From assembly GCA_013334485.1 (NCBI GenBank), contig JAAXXL010000013.1, positions 1-50,426 on the forward strand: DNA of 50,426 nt. The letters are read 5' to 3'. Each line of letters starts with the position of its first letter. Positions within the stretch are counted from its first letter, which is position 1. Below, piece by piece: positions 9,386 through 18,051 of the stretch. The notes under the pieces are model-generated. The model made no database searches. It was not told the origin of the DNA and saw only the letters and a list, made by a program, of their open reading frames with translations. The translations under genes were made by a program, and so were the position numbers. Source of the DNA: Chlorobiaceae bacterium. Its GTDB lineage: Bacteria > Bacteroidota > Chlorobiia > Chlorobiales > Chlorobiaceae.

Positions 9386-9525
9386 GTAGGGAAAACTCAT
9401 GCCATAGAAAGCTACTACAGTAGAGCTGAATTTAGCAAATTAGCTTTTCATTTTTCAACACCAATAAATCAGCGGCAGAGAAACAGACGTATTACCGCTA
9501 TAATTATTCAAAAGAACACTGAGAG

Positions 9526-11418
9526 ATGATCCCTCATACAGCCATTGATGATGTCCGTCAGGCTGCCGACATTGTCGATATTATCTCCGATTACCTGACC
9601 CTTAACCCTTCGGGACGAAACTACAAGGCCCTCTCCCCCTTCACAAGGGAGAAAACCCCCTCTTTTGTTGTTTCACCCGAAAAACAGATCTACAAGTGTT
9701 TTTCAACCGGAAAAGGCGGTAATGTCTTCTCCTTCATCATGGAGATGGAAAAAGTCTCATTTCCCGAAGCGGTGGAACTGGTTGCCAAACGTTCAGGTAT
9801 TGACATAAGCCGCTTTACCGAAAAAAAAGAACAGCTTCCGGTTGCTGAAGAGAGCCAGACAGAAACCCTGCGCTGGGCGGCAAAACACTTTCACAAAACA
9901 CTGCAAGGCAGTGAGGGACAAATCGGCCTTACCTATCTCAAAACAGAACGTGCGCTTTCGGAAAAAACAATCAGAAGCTTCGGGCTCGGCTATGCGCCTG
10001 AATCATGGGAGCATCTGTTCAGCACCGCAAAACGCGAAGGCATACAACAGGAGCATCTCGTTGAACTCGGACTCATTACCCACAACAAGCAGAGAAACTC
10101 CTGGTATGACACCTTTCGGAACAGGGTCATTTTTCCGGTTTTTTCAATCGCCGGGCAGGTTGTCGGCTTCGGAGGACGCACTCTCGGAAATGACCCGCAA
10201 GCACCAAAATACCTTAACTCTCCGGAGAGCGCGCTGTTTGAAAAATCCAAACTGCTCTACGGTCTTCATACAGCAAAAAATGAGATTCGCAGAACGGAGA
10301 GCGCTATCCTTGTAGAAGGCTATATGGATGTCCTCGCGCTTCACCAGGCAGGCATCACCAATGCCGTTGCATCATGCGGTACCTCACTGACACGCTATCA
10401 GGCTAAAATTCTGCAACGCTATACCAAACGGGTACTCTTTATTTATGACGCTGACCCTGCCGGCCAGAAATCGATGCTGACCGGTATCGAAACGCTGCTG
10501 ACTGAAGGAATCACCCCCTTTGTGCTCATGCTTCCCCCGGGTGACGACCCCGACAGTTTTGTGAGGCGTGAAGGGCGCGAAACGTTCATACAGTTTACCG
10601 AAGAGAACAAGCTTCAGTTTCTGGAGTTCCAAATCCGCTTTTTCACAGACGCAGGCGATTTCGAACAACCGGAAGAAAAATCCAGGGCTATAGGCGCTAT
10701 GGTGCATGCCATTGCCCTGATTCCTGATCGCATTCAGCAGGAACTCTATCTTCAGGAGTTGGCAGAAAAGCTCTCCATCAGTCACTCTGCACTTCTTGAA
10801 CTGCTCGGCAGGCAACTTGAAGCAGAGACAAAAAAAAACGTTTCCGGGGAACGACGCACTGAGGCCAAAATACCGCGTCAACCCGCAAAGCTCAACGTGC
10901 TTGAAAAAACATTTATAAAAGCACTGCTTGAAAGTACGGGGTATGGCAATGCGGTTCTGGAATTTGCCGCTTCGCATGAAGAGATGCTGGAGCTTTCGCA
11001 TCCGGCGGCGCAGCAGATTTTTACCCATATGATTCGCCGTTACCACGACATTTCCGGCAAGCCCGACGAGAGGATTGATATTGCCTCCGAAATCTGTCAG
11101 TTCAGCAACCCCGAATCGAGGGATCTGGCATCCGGGCTGCTGATGGACCAGCCTGTAAGCAATAAATGGCTCGAACTCTCCGATGTACAGGCTGAAAGCG
11201 CAAAACGTTGCCTCACCATGTTCCTTGATGCCTTCAAAAACCTCATACTTGAACCGTTAATTCGTCAAAAAGAGATGATCCAGGAAAAAATTCGGGTTGA
11301 AACCATAGATAATCTCGAGATAGCGCTCTCAAAGGAAAAGATCCTGATTGACAGGAAAATCAAAAAAACATCTGATGATCTCAATGCAATGATTGACAAC
11401 ATTGTAAAAAAACTCTGA
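9526..11418 (+). CDS. dnaG: DNA primase DnaG with degenerate zinc-binding domain
   Basis: This 630-residue primase makes RNA primers at the replication fork and acts with the DnaB helicase. The N-terminal CHC2-type domain (1-95) keeps the fold motif EKTPSF and YKCF, but three of the four expected zinc ligands are replaced: S37, T40 and T61, with only C58 left. The TOPRIM catalytic core follows, with LVEGYMDVLALHQAG near residue 264 (the catalytic Glu) and FIYDADPAGQKS near 305 (the DxD-type metal site). The C-terminal third is the helicase-interaction region. Length and order are normal for DnaG. The ATG at 9526 is used because MIPHTAIDDVRQAADIVDII matches the usual beginning of the family. 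Confidence 0.93.
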   Translation: MIPHTAIDDVRQAADIVDIISDYLTLNPSGRNYKALSPFTREKTPSFVVSPEKQIYKCFSTGKGGNVFSFIMEMEKVSFPEAVELVAKRSGIDISRFTEKKEQLPVAEESQTETLRWAAKHFHKTLQGSEGQIGLTYLKTERALSEKTIRSFGLGYAPESWEHLFSTAKREGIQQEHLVELGLITHNKQRNSWYDTFRNRVIFPVFSIAGQVVGFGGRTLGNDPQAPKYLNSPESALFEKSKLLYGLHTAKNEIRRTESAILVEGYMDVLALHQAGITNAVASCGTSLTRYQAKILQRYTKRVLFIYDADPAGQKSMLTGIETLLTEGITPFVLMLPPGDDPDSFVRREGRETFIQFTEENKLQFLEFQIRFFTDAGDFEQPEEKSRAIGAMVHAIALIPDRIQQELYLQELAEKLSISHSALLELLGRQLEAETKKNVSGERRTEAKIPRQPAKLNVLEKTFIKALLESTGYGNAVLEFAASHEEMLELSHPAAQQIFTHMIRRYHDISGKPDERIDIASEICQFSNPESRDLASGLLMDQPVSNKWLELSDVQAESAKRCLTMFLDAFKNLILEPLIRQKEMIQEKIRVETIDNLEIALSKEKILIDRKIKKTSDDLNAMIDNIVKKL

Positions 11419-11453
11419 CCTCCCCCCCCCACCACCTTTTTTGCGACAAAAAA

Positions 11454-11483
11454 AAAGCCCGTCACATGATCTTGACGGGCTTT
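11454..11483 (-). terminator. Rho-independent terminator of glyA
   Basis: Perfect 11-bp stem AAAGCCCGTCA / TGACGGGCTTT with an 8-nt loop. Read on the minus strand, the right stem is followed by a run of T residues (9 A on the plus strand at 11448-11456), and it lies 27 nt after the glyA stop. It may also stop dnaG transcripts from the other side, but no U-run follows in that direction. Confidence 0.85.
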
Positions 11484-11510
11484 AAAAAAACGAACCTGCT
11501 CAGGCGCGTG

Positions 11511-12824
11511 TTACACATATCCAACAAGCGGGTTACGCAGACAGAGTGCCTTGATCTCCTCCCTGACAGTGCGGCAGAGAGCTGTGACATCGGGTCTTTC
11601 AGCCGCAGAGATGACGCGGTCAATCAATTCGGCAATAGCAATACTGTCAGCTTCAACCATTCCTCTGGTTGTCATGGCTGGAGTACCGATACGGATTCCG
11701 CTGGTAACAAACGGTGACTTGTCATCGAAAGGAACCATGTTTTTGTTTACCGTAATACCGGCATCGTGCAGCAGGTTCTCGGCAACCTTGCCGGTAACAT
11801 TTTTATTGCGCAGGTCAAGCAGCATCAGATGATTTTTGGTGCCACCACTGACAATATTATAACCGAGTGAAGTGAATTTATCAGCCATCGCTGCAGCATT
11901 CTTTCTGACCTGAACGGCATACTCCCTGAACTCGGGTTTCAGTGCTTCACCGAAAGCCACAGCCTTGCCGGCAATAACATGCATGAGAGGGCCACCCTGT
12001 ATACCGGGCATCACCTCCGCATCCATAACCTCGGACATCATTTTCAGGCGTGAACCGGTCTTGGTCTTGATGGTGATTCCCATAGGATTTTCGAAATCGG
12101 AACCCATCATGATCATGCCACCCCTTGGACCCCGAAGGGTTTTGTGGGTTGTGGTGGTTACAAAATGACAGTGCGGCATTGGATCACCCAGAAGACCTGC
12201 GGCAATCAATCCTGCCGGATGCGCAATATCCGCCATCAGAAAAGCTCCGACCTTGTCGGCAATCGCACGGAACGCCTTGAGATCAAAACCCTGTGAATAG
12301 GCACTTGCACCTGCAATGATCAGTTTTGGACGAACCTGAAGGGCAAGCGCCTCAACCTTGTTCATATCAATACAGCCGGTCTCGCGATCCACACCATAAG
12401 AGTGCGCATCATACATCTGACCGGAAAAGTTGACCGAACTGCCGTGAGTCAGATGGCCGCCGTGTGAGAGGTCAAGACCCATGATGGTGTCGCCAGGCTT
12501 CAGTACCGAAAAAAGAACCGCCATGTTGGCACTCGAGCCCGAGTGCGGCTGCACATTAACATACTCACAGTTAAAGAGTTTTTTTGCCCGGTCGCGGGCA
12601 AGGTTCTCGGCAACATCAACATATTCGCAGCCACCATAGTAGCGCTTTCCGGGATAACCCTCGGCATACTTGTTGGTCATGAGGGACCCGCAGGCCTGCA
12701 TGACTGCCCGGCTGGTAAAGTTTTCAGAAGCAATAAGTTCAAGTGTTTCAGTCTGCCGGGTAGTCTCATTGGCTATAGCCTCAAAGACCTCTTTATCCTG
12801 CAGTTGAAGGATGTCGGTATCCAT
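11511..12824 (-). CDS. glyA: Serine hydroxymethyltransferase
   Basis: This 437-residue PLP enzyme converts serine and tetrahydrofolate to glycine and 5,10-methylene-tetrahydrofolate in the cytoplasm. The family blocks are all visible: [10 protein letters not shown] near residue 30, [15 protein letters not shown] near 51 and [14 protein letters not shown] near 90. The PLP lysine lies in [14 protein letters not shown] near 228, and [13 protein letters not shown] near 372. It lies downstream of ribBA on the same strand with a 69-nt gap and has its own strong terminator. The N-terminal start is supported by the expected distance to the first motif. Confidence 0.96.
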   Translation of the reverse strand: MDTDILQLQDKEVFEAIANETTRQTETLELIASENFTSRAVMQACGSLMTNKYAEGYPGKRYYGGCEYVDVAENLARDRAKKLFNCEYVNVQPHSGSSANMAVLFSVLKPGDTIMGLDLSHGGHLTHGSSVNFSGQMYDAHSYGVDRETGCIDMNKVEALALQVRPKLIIAGASAYSQGFDLKAFRAIADKVGAFLMADIAHPAGLIAAGLLGDPMPHCHFVTTTTHKTLRGPRGGMIMMGSDFENPMGITIKTKTGSRLKMMSEVMDAEVMPGIQGGPLMHVIAGKAVAFGEALKPEFREYAVQVRKNAAAMADKFTSLGYNIVSGGTKNHLMLLDLRNKNVTGKVAENLLHDAGITVNKNMVPFDDKSPFVTSGIRIGTPAMTTRGMVEADSIAIAELIDRVISAAERPDVTALCRTVREEIKALCLRNPLVGYV

Positions 12825-12893
12825 CGCGAGTCGTTCCTTTTCCCTATGGAAGTTTACTTGTTGTGGTTTTATTTTTTTTCTATATCTCTCTTC

Positions 12894-14135
12894 TCACCGG
12901 TTCGTGCGGCTCTCGGAACCGCATGAACAGCCGATCATATGGCCAAGCTTATCTCGTTTGGTATCCAGATAGCTTTGATTCATGGGATTCGGGGCTATTT
13001 CAAGCGGAATACGTTCAACAATTTCAAGCCCGTACCCCTCCAGACCAACCACTTTTTTGGGATTGTTGGTCATGAGCTTCATTTTTCTGACACCAAGATC
13101 CTTGAGAATCTGGGCTCCGATACCATAGTCCCGCAGATCCGCCTTGAAACCGAGTTTTTCATTAGCTTCAACCGTATCAAACCCCTCATCCTGCAGGTTA
13201 TAGGCTTTCAGTTTATTGATAAGGCCGATACCCCTGCCCTCCTGCATCAAATAGATCAGCACCCCGCGGCCCTCTTTTTCGATCTTGGTAAGGGCGGATG
13301 CAAGCTGGTTACCACAATCACAGCGAAGAGAGGCAAAGGTGTCACCGGTAGCACACTGCGAATGAACCCTTACCAGCACAGGCTCGTCACTGGTAACATC
13401 CCCTTTCACAAAAGCCATATGATTCTGCTGGTCGGCAAAGGTTTCATAGGCGATCAGCCTGAACTCTCCGTATGCCGTTGGCAGTCTTGATTCGACCGCC
13501 CGGCTGACCAGCTTGTTTCGCTGCATCTGATAGGCAACAAGCGCTTTGATCGTTATGAGTTTCAGCCCGAATTTTTTCTTCAGTTTAATCAGCTCGGGAA
13601 GACGGGCCATACTACCGTCTTCATGCAGAATCTCGCAAAGCAGGCCCACCGGGCTGCACCCGGCAAGACGGGCAAGATCAACTGCTGCTTCGGTATGGCC
13701 GACTCGACGAAGCACTCCGCCATCCATGGCACGGAGAGGAAAAATATGGCCGGGACGGGAGAAATCGTCAGCGGTAGATGATGGATCTCCAAGCATCTTG
13801 ATCGTCGTTGCCCGGTCAAAGACAGAAATTCCGGTAGTCACGCCTTCAGCAATGGCATCTACAGAAACCGTAAAATTGGTCTCATGCTGTGAGGTGTTTC
13901 TCTGTACCATCGGATCAAGCTGCAGCTCCTTTGCCTTCGCCATGGTTATCGCAACACAGAGCAGGCCACGGGCCTCCCTTGTGATAAAATTTACCATCTC
14001 TGTGGTCACAAGATCTGCTGCGGCAATAAAATCGCCTTCATCTTCACGATCCTCATCATCAATAACAATAACCAGCTTGCCCTGGCGGATATCCTCAAGG
14101 GCGGCTTCAATTGAATCAAAATTCTTCTTGTCCAT
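12894..14135 (-). CDS. ribBA: Bifunctional riboflavin protein RibBA
   Basis: A 413-residue fusion. The N-terminal half (about 1-205) is 3,4-dihydroxy-2-butanone 4-phosphate synthase, with [19 protein letters not shown] near 25 and [20 protein letters not shown] near 135. The C-terminal half is GTP cyclohydrolase II, with the zinc cysteines in [18 protein letters not shown] near 260 and the [17 protein letters not shown] block near 300. Together they start riboflavin synthesis from ribulose 5-phosphate and GTP. The frame ends in a cysteine-containing tail ([12 protein letters not shown]). The 229-nt divergent region toward carB shows no recognisable FMN riboswitch. Confidence 0.94.
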   Translation of the reverse strand: MDKKNFDSIEAALEDIRQGKLVIVIDDEDREDEGDFIAAADLVTTEMVNFITREARGLLCVAITMAKAKELQLDPMVQRNTSQHETNFTVSVDAIAEGVTTGISVFDRATTIKMLGDPSSTADDFSRPGHIFPLRAMDGGVLRRVGHTEAAVDLARLAGCSPVGLLCEILHEDGSMARLPELIKLKKKFGLKLITIKALVAYQMQRNKLVSRAVESRLPTAYGEFRLIAYETFADQQNHMAFVKGDVTSDEPVLVRVHSQCATGDTFASLRCDCGNQLASALTKIEKEGRGVLIYLMQEGRGIGLINKLKAYNLQDEGFDTVEANEKLGFKADLRDYGIGAQILKDLGVRKMKLMTNNPKKVVGLEGYGLEIVERIPLEIAPNPMNQSYLDTKRDKLGHMIGCSCGSESRTNR

Positions 14136-14364
14136 ACGATTTTGTTACCCTTTTTTTCGAACACAGATATTAGACGAAAACATTGTAATGTAAAAAAATT
14201 CCGGTTCCATTTTCAGGTGAGAGAAAAAGAAGCGATGGAAGCTCTAATGGGCGACTTTGAGAAGCATGGGCATTTTTGTATAATGCACCGGTTTTTATAT
14301 AAAGAGGTGAATTGTTACCTTTACACAGTTGATTTCTGAAGCTTTTTTAAACTATCGAGATTGC

Positions 14365-16221
14365 ATGACCACTCAAGCTTCCGACCTGCCGCAGGAGGTT
14401 ATAGAACTCTCCCGGAAATTCCCGAAAGAGCAGCTTCTGAAAGCAAAACAACACGGATTTTCCGATTTTCAACTTGCCAATATTTTCAATACTGCCGAAC
14501 CGGCTGTAAGGGCTCTCAGAAAGCATTACGGCGTAGAGTCCGTCTTCAAAACCGTTGACACCTGTGCGGCTGAATTCGATGCAAAAACACCCTACCACTA
14601 CTCCACCTACGAAGAGGAAAACGAATCAATCTCTTCAGAGCGGAAAAAAGTAATTATCCTTGGCGGCGGACCGAACAGAATCGGTCAGGGTATCGAATTT
14701 GACTACTGTTGTGTCCAGGCTGTCTTCGCTCTCAGAGAGGCCGGCTATGAGACCATCATGGTCAACTGCAATCCGGAAACCGTTTCAACAGACTACGATA
14801 TAGCCGACAAGCTCTACTTTGAGCCGCTAACCTTTGAAGATACCATCCGCATCATAGAGCATGAACAGCCTCTCGGAGTCATCGTCAGCTTCGGAGGTCA
14901 GACACCACTTAAACTCTCGACGAAGCTTCATGAAGCCGGTGTCACCATTCTTGGAACCTCATCAAAAGGGATAGACCTTGCAGAAGACCGAAAAAAGTTC
15001 GGAGCGCTTCTCCAGCAGCTTGAGATTCCCCATCCAGAATATGGAACTGCCATCAGCTTTGAGGAAGCCAAAGAGATTACCCGCAGAATAGGCTACCCTG
15101 CCCTTGTCCGGCCAAGTTATGTTCTCGGCGGACGGGCAATGAAAATCGTCTACGGCGACGACTCTCTCAAAGAGTATATCGATCAGGCTCTCTTTATTAC
15201 TGAAAAATACCCGCTCCTGATCGACCGTTTTCTGGAGACAGCGGTAGAGTTCGACATTGATGCCATTGCCGACAGCTCTGACTGTGTCATCAGCGGCATC
15301 ATGCAGCATGTTGAAGCAGCAGGCATCCACAGCGGCGACTCCACCTCCATTCTGCCCTATCATAACATCAGCCCAAGGGCAATAGCCACGATGAAGGCTT
15401 ACACCCGCACCCTGGCAGAAAACCTCAAGGTCGTAGGACTGATGAACATTCAATATGCAGTTCAGAATGAGAGTGTCTATGTCATTGAGGTCAATCCAAG
15501 AGCAAGCCGCACCGTTCCTTTTGTCGGCAAAGCCACGGCTATTCCAGTGGTGAAAATTGCCACCCGCGTTATGCTGGGCGAAAAGCTCAGCGATCTGCGA
15601 CATGAGTATGACCTGAAAGATTGCGATGAACTCGGAATGACCCACATCTCCATCAAGGAACCGGTCTTCCCGTTCTCAAAGTTTGCGAAATCAGGGGTCT
15701 ACCTTGGTCCTGAAATGCGTTCTACCGGTGAAGCCATGAGCCTTGCCGACAACTTCCCTGAAGCCTTTGCAAAGGCCTATCAGGCGGCAAACATGCACCT
15801 CCCCCTCTCCGGAGCGGTATTTATCAGCGTCAATGATCAGGACAAAAACCCGAGAATTATTGCCATTGCCAAAGCGCTCTACCGCATGGATTTCGATCTT
15901 GTGGCCACTGCCGGCACCTACAGCTTTTTGAGAGAGAACGGCATAGAGTGCAAGAAAGTCTTCAAGGTAGGAGAGGAGGGTCGCCCGAACATCTTTGACA
16001 TTATTAAACACGGCAAGATCAACTTTGTCATCAACACACCAAGAGGCGAAAAAGCCCTGCACGATGAGGAGGCAATAGGCGCCGCATCAGTGTTGAACAA
16101 TGTCCCCTTTGTCACCACCATCGAGGCTGCCGAAGCATCGGTACAGGCGATTGACTGTATCCGCCACCAGGAGTTCGGGGTCAAAAGCCTTCAGGAGTAC
16201 GCCTCCTACCGCCACAAATAA
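14365..16221 (+). CDS. carB: Carbamoyl-phosphate synthase large subunit, C-terminal half (split carB)
   Basis: This protein of about 618 residues begins in the oligomerisation domain (PQEVIELSRKFPKEQLLKAK) and continues through the second ATP-grasp half (GGGPNRIGQGIEFDYCCVQA near 108; VRPSYVLGGRAMKIVYG near 250) to the C-terminal MGS regulatory domain (NPRIIAIAKAL...VATAGTYSF near 490-520). The first ATP-grasp half, which makes carboxyphosphate, is absent, so it must be encoded elsewhere as a separate gene. This half phosphorylates carbamate to carbamoyl phosphate for pyrimidine and arginine synthesis. I choose the ATG at 14365 (MTTQASDL). The frame stays open upstream to a TTG at 14329, but those residues have no family counterpart. 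A terminator follows the stop. Confidence 0.9.
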   Translation: MTTQASDLPQEVIELSRKFPKEQLLKAKQHGFSDFQLANIFNTAEPAVRALRKHYGVESVFKTVDTCAAEFDAKTPYHYSTYEEENESISSERKKVIILGGGPNRIGQGIEFDYCCVQAVFALREAGYETIMVNCNPETVSTDYDIADKLYFEPLTFEDTIRIIEHEQPLGVIVSFGGQTPLKLSTKLHEAGVTILGTSSKGIDLAEDRKKFGALLQQLEIPHPEYGTAISFEEAKEITRRIGYPALVRPSYVLGGRAMKIVYGDDSLKEYIDQALFITEKYPLLIDRFLETAVEFDIDAIADSSDCVISGIMQHVEAAGIHSGDSTSILPYHNISPRAIATMKAYTRTLAENLKVVGLMNIQYAVQNESVYVIEVNPRASRTVPFVGKATAIPVVKIATRVMLGEKLSDLRHEYDLKDCDELGMTHISIKEPVFPFSKFAKSGVYLGPEMRSTGEAMSLADNFPEAFAKAYQAANMHLPLSGAVFISVNDQDKNPRIIAIAKALYRMDFDLVATAGTYSFLRENGIECKKVFKVGEEGRPNIFDIIKHGKINFVINTPRGEKALHDEEAIGAASVLNNVPFVTTIEAAEASVQAIDCIRHQEFGVKSLQEYASYRHK

Positions 16222-16231
16222 GATTGACCTT

Positions 16232-16256
16232 CAAGCCCGCTCACATCGCGGGCTTG
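16232..16256 (+). terminator. Hairpin terminator after carB
   Basis: A perfect 9-bp stem CAAGCCCGC / GCGGGCTTG with a 7-nt loop starts 11 nt after the carB stop and is followed by a weak T-containing stretch (TCTATTAAT). Likely a terminator, although the U-run is poor. Confidence 0.6.
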
Positions 16257-16283
16257 TCTATTAATATCACTCCCCAGGGAACT

Positions 16284-16299
16284 CCGAGCTCCAGCTCGG
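16284..16299. repeat. Short GC-rich palindrome
   Basis: CCGAGCT-CC-AGCTCGG forms a 7-bp inverted repeat in the 295-nt stretch between carB and the ferritin-like gene. Nothing else in this stretch was recognised apart from the terminator at its left end and AT-rich DNA upstream of the next gene. It could be a remnant of a dispersed repeat; the function is unknown. Confidence 0.35.
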
Positions 16300-16516
16300 C
16301 AATAAACAAACGCCTCCAATCAACTTCTGCATAAAATAATTGGCAGGCACCTGATGGCGTTCATCACTTAACCGTCAGCACCAAATATTTCCTTCATAAA
16401 CAAAAAAAATGACCTACAGGTAAGAATATCTCCGCTATATTTGAGATCAAGAGCTTGCTCCGATGAAAGAGCAGAGATTCGCCTGAAATGAATCGAAACC
16501 AAACATCTTTACAACC

Positions 16517-16987
16517 ATGCCAGCTACACTTCTGAAACACCTTGAAGAGTCAATAAAGCTTGAACTAAACCTTGCCCGGCTTTACACCCTTCTGCATGAC
16601 CAGCTCACCGAAGACGAGGATTTCTGGTGGCAGCTTGCAATGGAGGAACGGGGTCACGCATCGCTGCTCCAGCAAGAAAAAAAGCAGCCGCAACCGATGG
16701 AATTTTTCCCTGATAACCTGCTGGCCAAAGATCTGCAATCCATTGTTGACAACAATGAGCGTATCTCAGCCCTTATAACCGCCTATACAGCAACACCACC
16801 ATCCAGATCCGCAGCATTTCAGGCTGCACTTGATATTGAATTGGCAGCAGGTGAATCGCACTTTCAGCAGTTTCTCGACAGCCCTACACACTCATATTCA
16901 TCAAACATTTTCAAGCAGCTCAACCAGGAGGATCGCGATCATGCCGAAAGAATCCGGGGCTACATGAAAATAAATCATATCGGCTAA
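16517..16987 (+). CDS. Ferritin-like / rubrerythrin-type diiron protein without rubredoxin domain
   Basis: A 156-residue all-helical protein with four ligand-bearing helices typical of the ferritin/rubrerythrin superfamily: a glutamate on helix 1 (E16 in KLELNLARLY), ExxH on helix 2 (E44 and H47 in EERGHA), glutamates E108/E113 on helix 3 (IELAAGESHF), and D139/H142 on helix 4 (EDRDHAERI). No CxxC rubredoxin domain follows. A role in peroxide or iron handling in this anaerobic lineage is plausible but inferred. It stands alone, converging with the metallophosphoesterase gene 44 nt downstream. Confidence 0.72.
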   Translation: MPATLLKHLEESIKLELNLARLYTLLHDQLTEDEDFWWQLAMEERGHASLLQQEKKQPQPMEFFPDNLLAKDLQSIVDNNERISALITAYTATPPSRSAAFQAALDIELAAGESHFQQFLDSPTHSYSSNIFKQLNQEDRDHAERIRGYMKINHIG

Positions 16988-17031
16988 AAAGACAGGGAAA
17001 GTACAAATAACGAAAACCGGTGAAAATAACA

Positions 17032-17898
17032 TCAATCGAGCATAACGAACCGCTGCCGAAACTCGCCGTCGCCATTAATAACCAGTTCGCTGTACTCTCC
17101 GGGAGTGCACCGAAAACTTCCGCCATTGACAAAGGTCACATCTTTAACCTTATAGGACTGAAACCGGTGAAAATGGCCATGCAGCACCACTCTTGCATTA
17201 AGGATTGTCATCAGATCAAGAAACTCTTCCCGGTTTTTCAGCTCCATTGTCCAGTCAAAAGCCTGGTCAATAAGTGAATCGGTACCATAAACCTTGTATG
17301 CGTGATGGCAAAGTCCGATCACAAAACACTCCCTGAGAGTCGAAAGCAGACTCTCGCCGGTAAATGCCTGAAGCTGCTCTTGATCAACAACGCCTCTTGC
17401 CCCGAGTGGATTATCGGCCGGGTACCACGGATAAACGGAATTGAATGCGGTAAAGGCAATTTTAATTGATGGATAGTTGATAATCTTGACAAATGGAAAA
17501 AGCGGAGAAGCTCCATCTTCTCCGGTAATTAACTCCCTGAAATAGCGGCAAAAATTACCGATTTTGCGATTAAATGTCTTTTTTCTGAGCTGCGGCAGCG
17601 GATTCAGCGCATTATAAAAGCGCATCTCCTCTTCAAGATTGATCAAATCGTGATTACCGGCTATAACCGTTGTTTTTTCGAAATGATACAAGCCATGCTT
17701 CTCAAGTTTTTCTTTCACAATAGCCCAGTCACCGGAATTGGCTTTATCGCTAAGATCACCTGAAATAACAAGATGATCAGCCCCCGTCCTATTGATACAG
17801 TCAAACATACGATCAAGATCTTCAAGCTGCCGATGATCCTTCCTTCCGGAAATATGAAGATCCGATAAATGCGCTATTTTCACTTCTTCTGTATTCAA
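17032..17898 (-). CDS. Calcineurin-like metallophosphoesterase
   Basis: A 288-residue protein with the full set of metallophosphoesterase motifs in order: DLHIS near residue 13, GDLSDKAN near 46, GNHD near 81, GLCHHAYKVYG near 195 and GHFHRF near 240. It should bind two metal ions and hydrolyse phosphoester bonds; the substrate cannot be read from the sequence. The layout resembles 3',5'-cyclic-nucleotide phosphodiesterase/Icc-type and DNA-repair phosphoesterases, without a nuclease partner nearby. It is divergent from glgP with a 153-nt intergenic region. Confidence 0.82.
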   Translation of the reverse strand: MNTEEVKIAHLSDLHISGRKDHRQLEDLDRMFDCINRTGADHLVISGDLSDKANSGDWAIVKEKLEKHGLYHFEKTTVIAGNHDLINLEEEMRFYNALNPLPQLRKKTFNRKIGNFCRYFRELITGEDGASPLFPFVKIINYPSIKIAFTAFNSVYPWYPADNPLGARGVVDQEQLQAFTGESLLSTLRECFVIGLCHHAYKVYGTDSLIDQAFDWTMELKNREEFLDLMTILNARVVLHGHFHRFQSYKVKDVTFVNGGSFRCTPGEYSELVINGDGEFRQRFVMLD

Positions 17899-18051
17899 AT
17901 CGTTATGTTTGCGGTTTTTTATTCGAAAACAGTAAATTGAGCCATATTTTTATTCATCAGGGCAAAGGTCAAAAGCCACAAAAGTATTTGAAGGCTGCAA
18001 GATTCTGCCACTCATTCAACCTGCTACAACAAAGCATTTCATTACCTTATT

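Noticed and set aside
11422-11430. Run of nine C residues after the dnaG stop
   Set aside because: It lies in non-coding DNA between the dnaG stop and the glyA terminator, with no gene whose frame it could switch.
14136-14364. Possible FMN riboswitch in front of ribBA
   Set aside because: None of the conserved RFN-element helices or consensus segments could be found in this divergent region.
14962-15645. 227-codon antisense frame inside carB
   Set aside because: Shadow of the well-supported ATP-grasp coding region; no family features.
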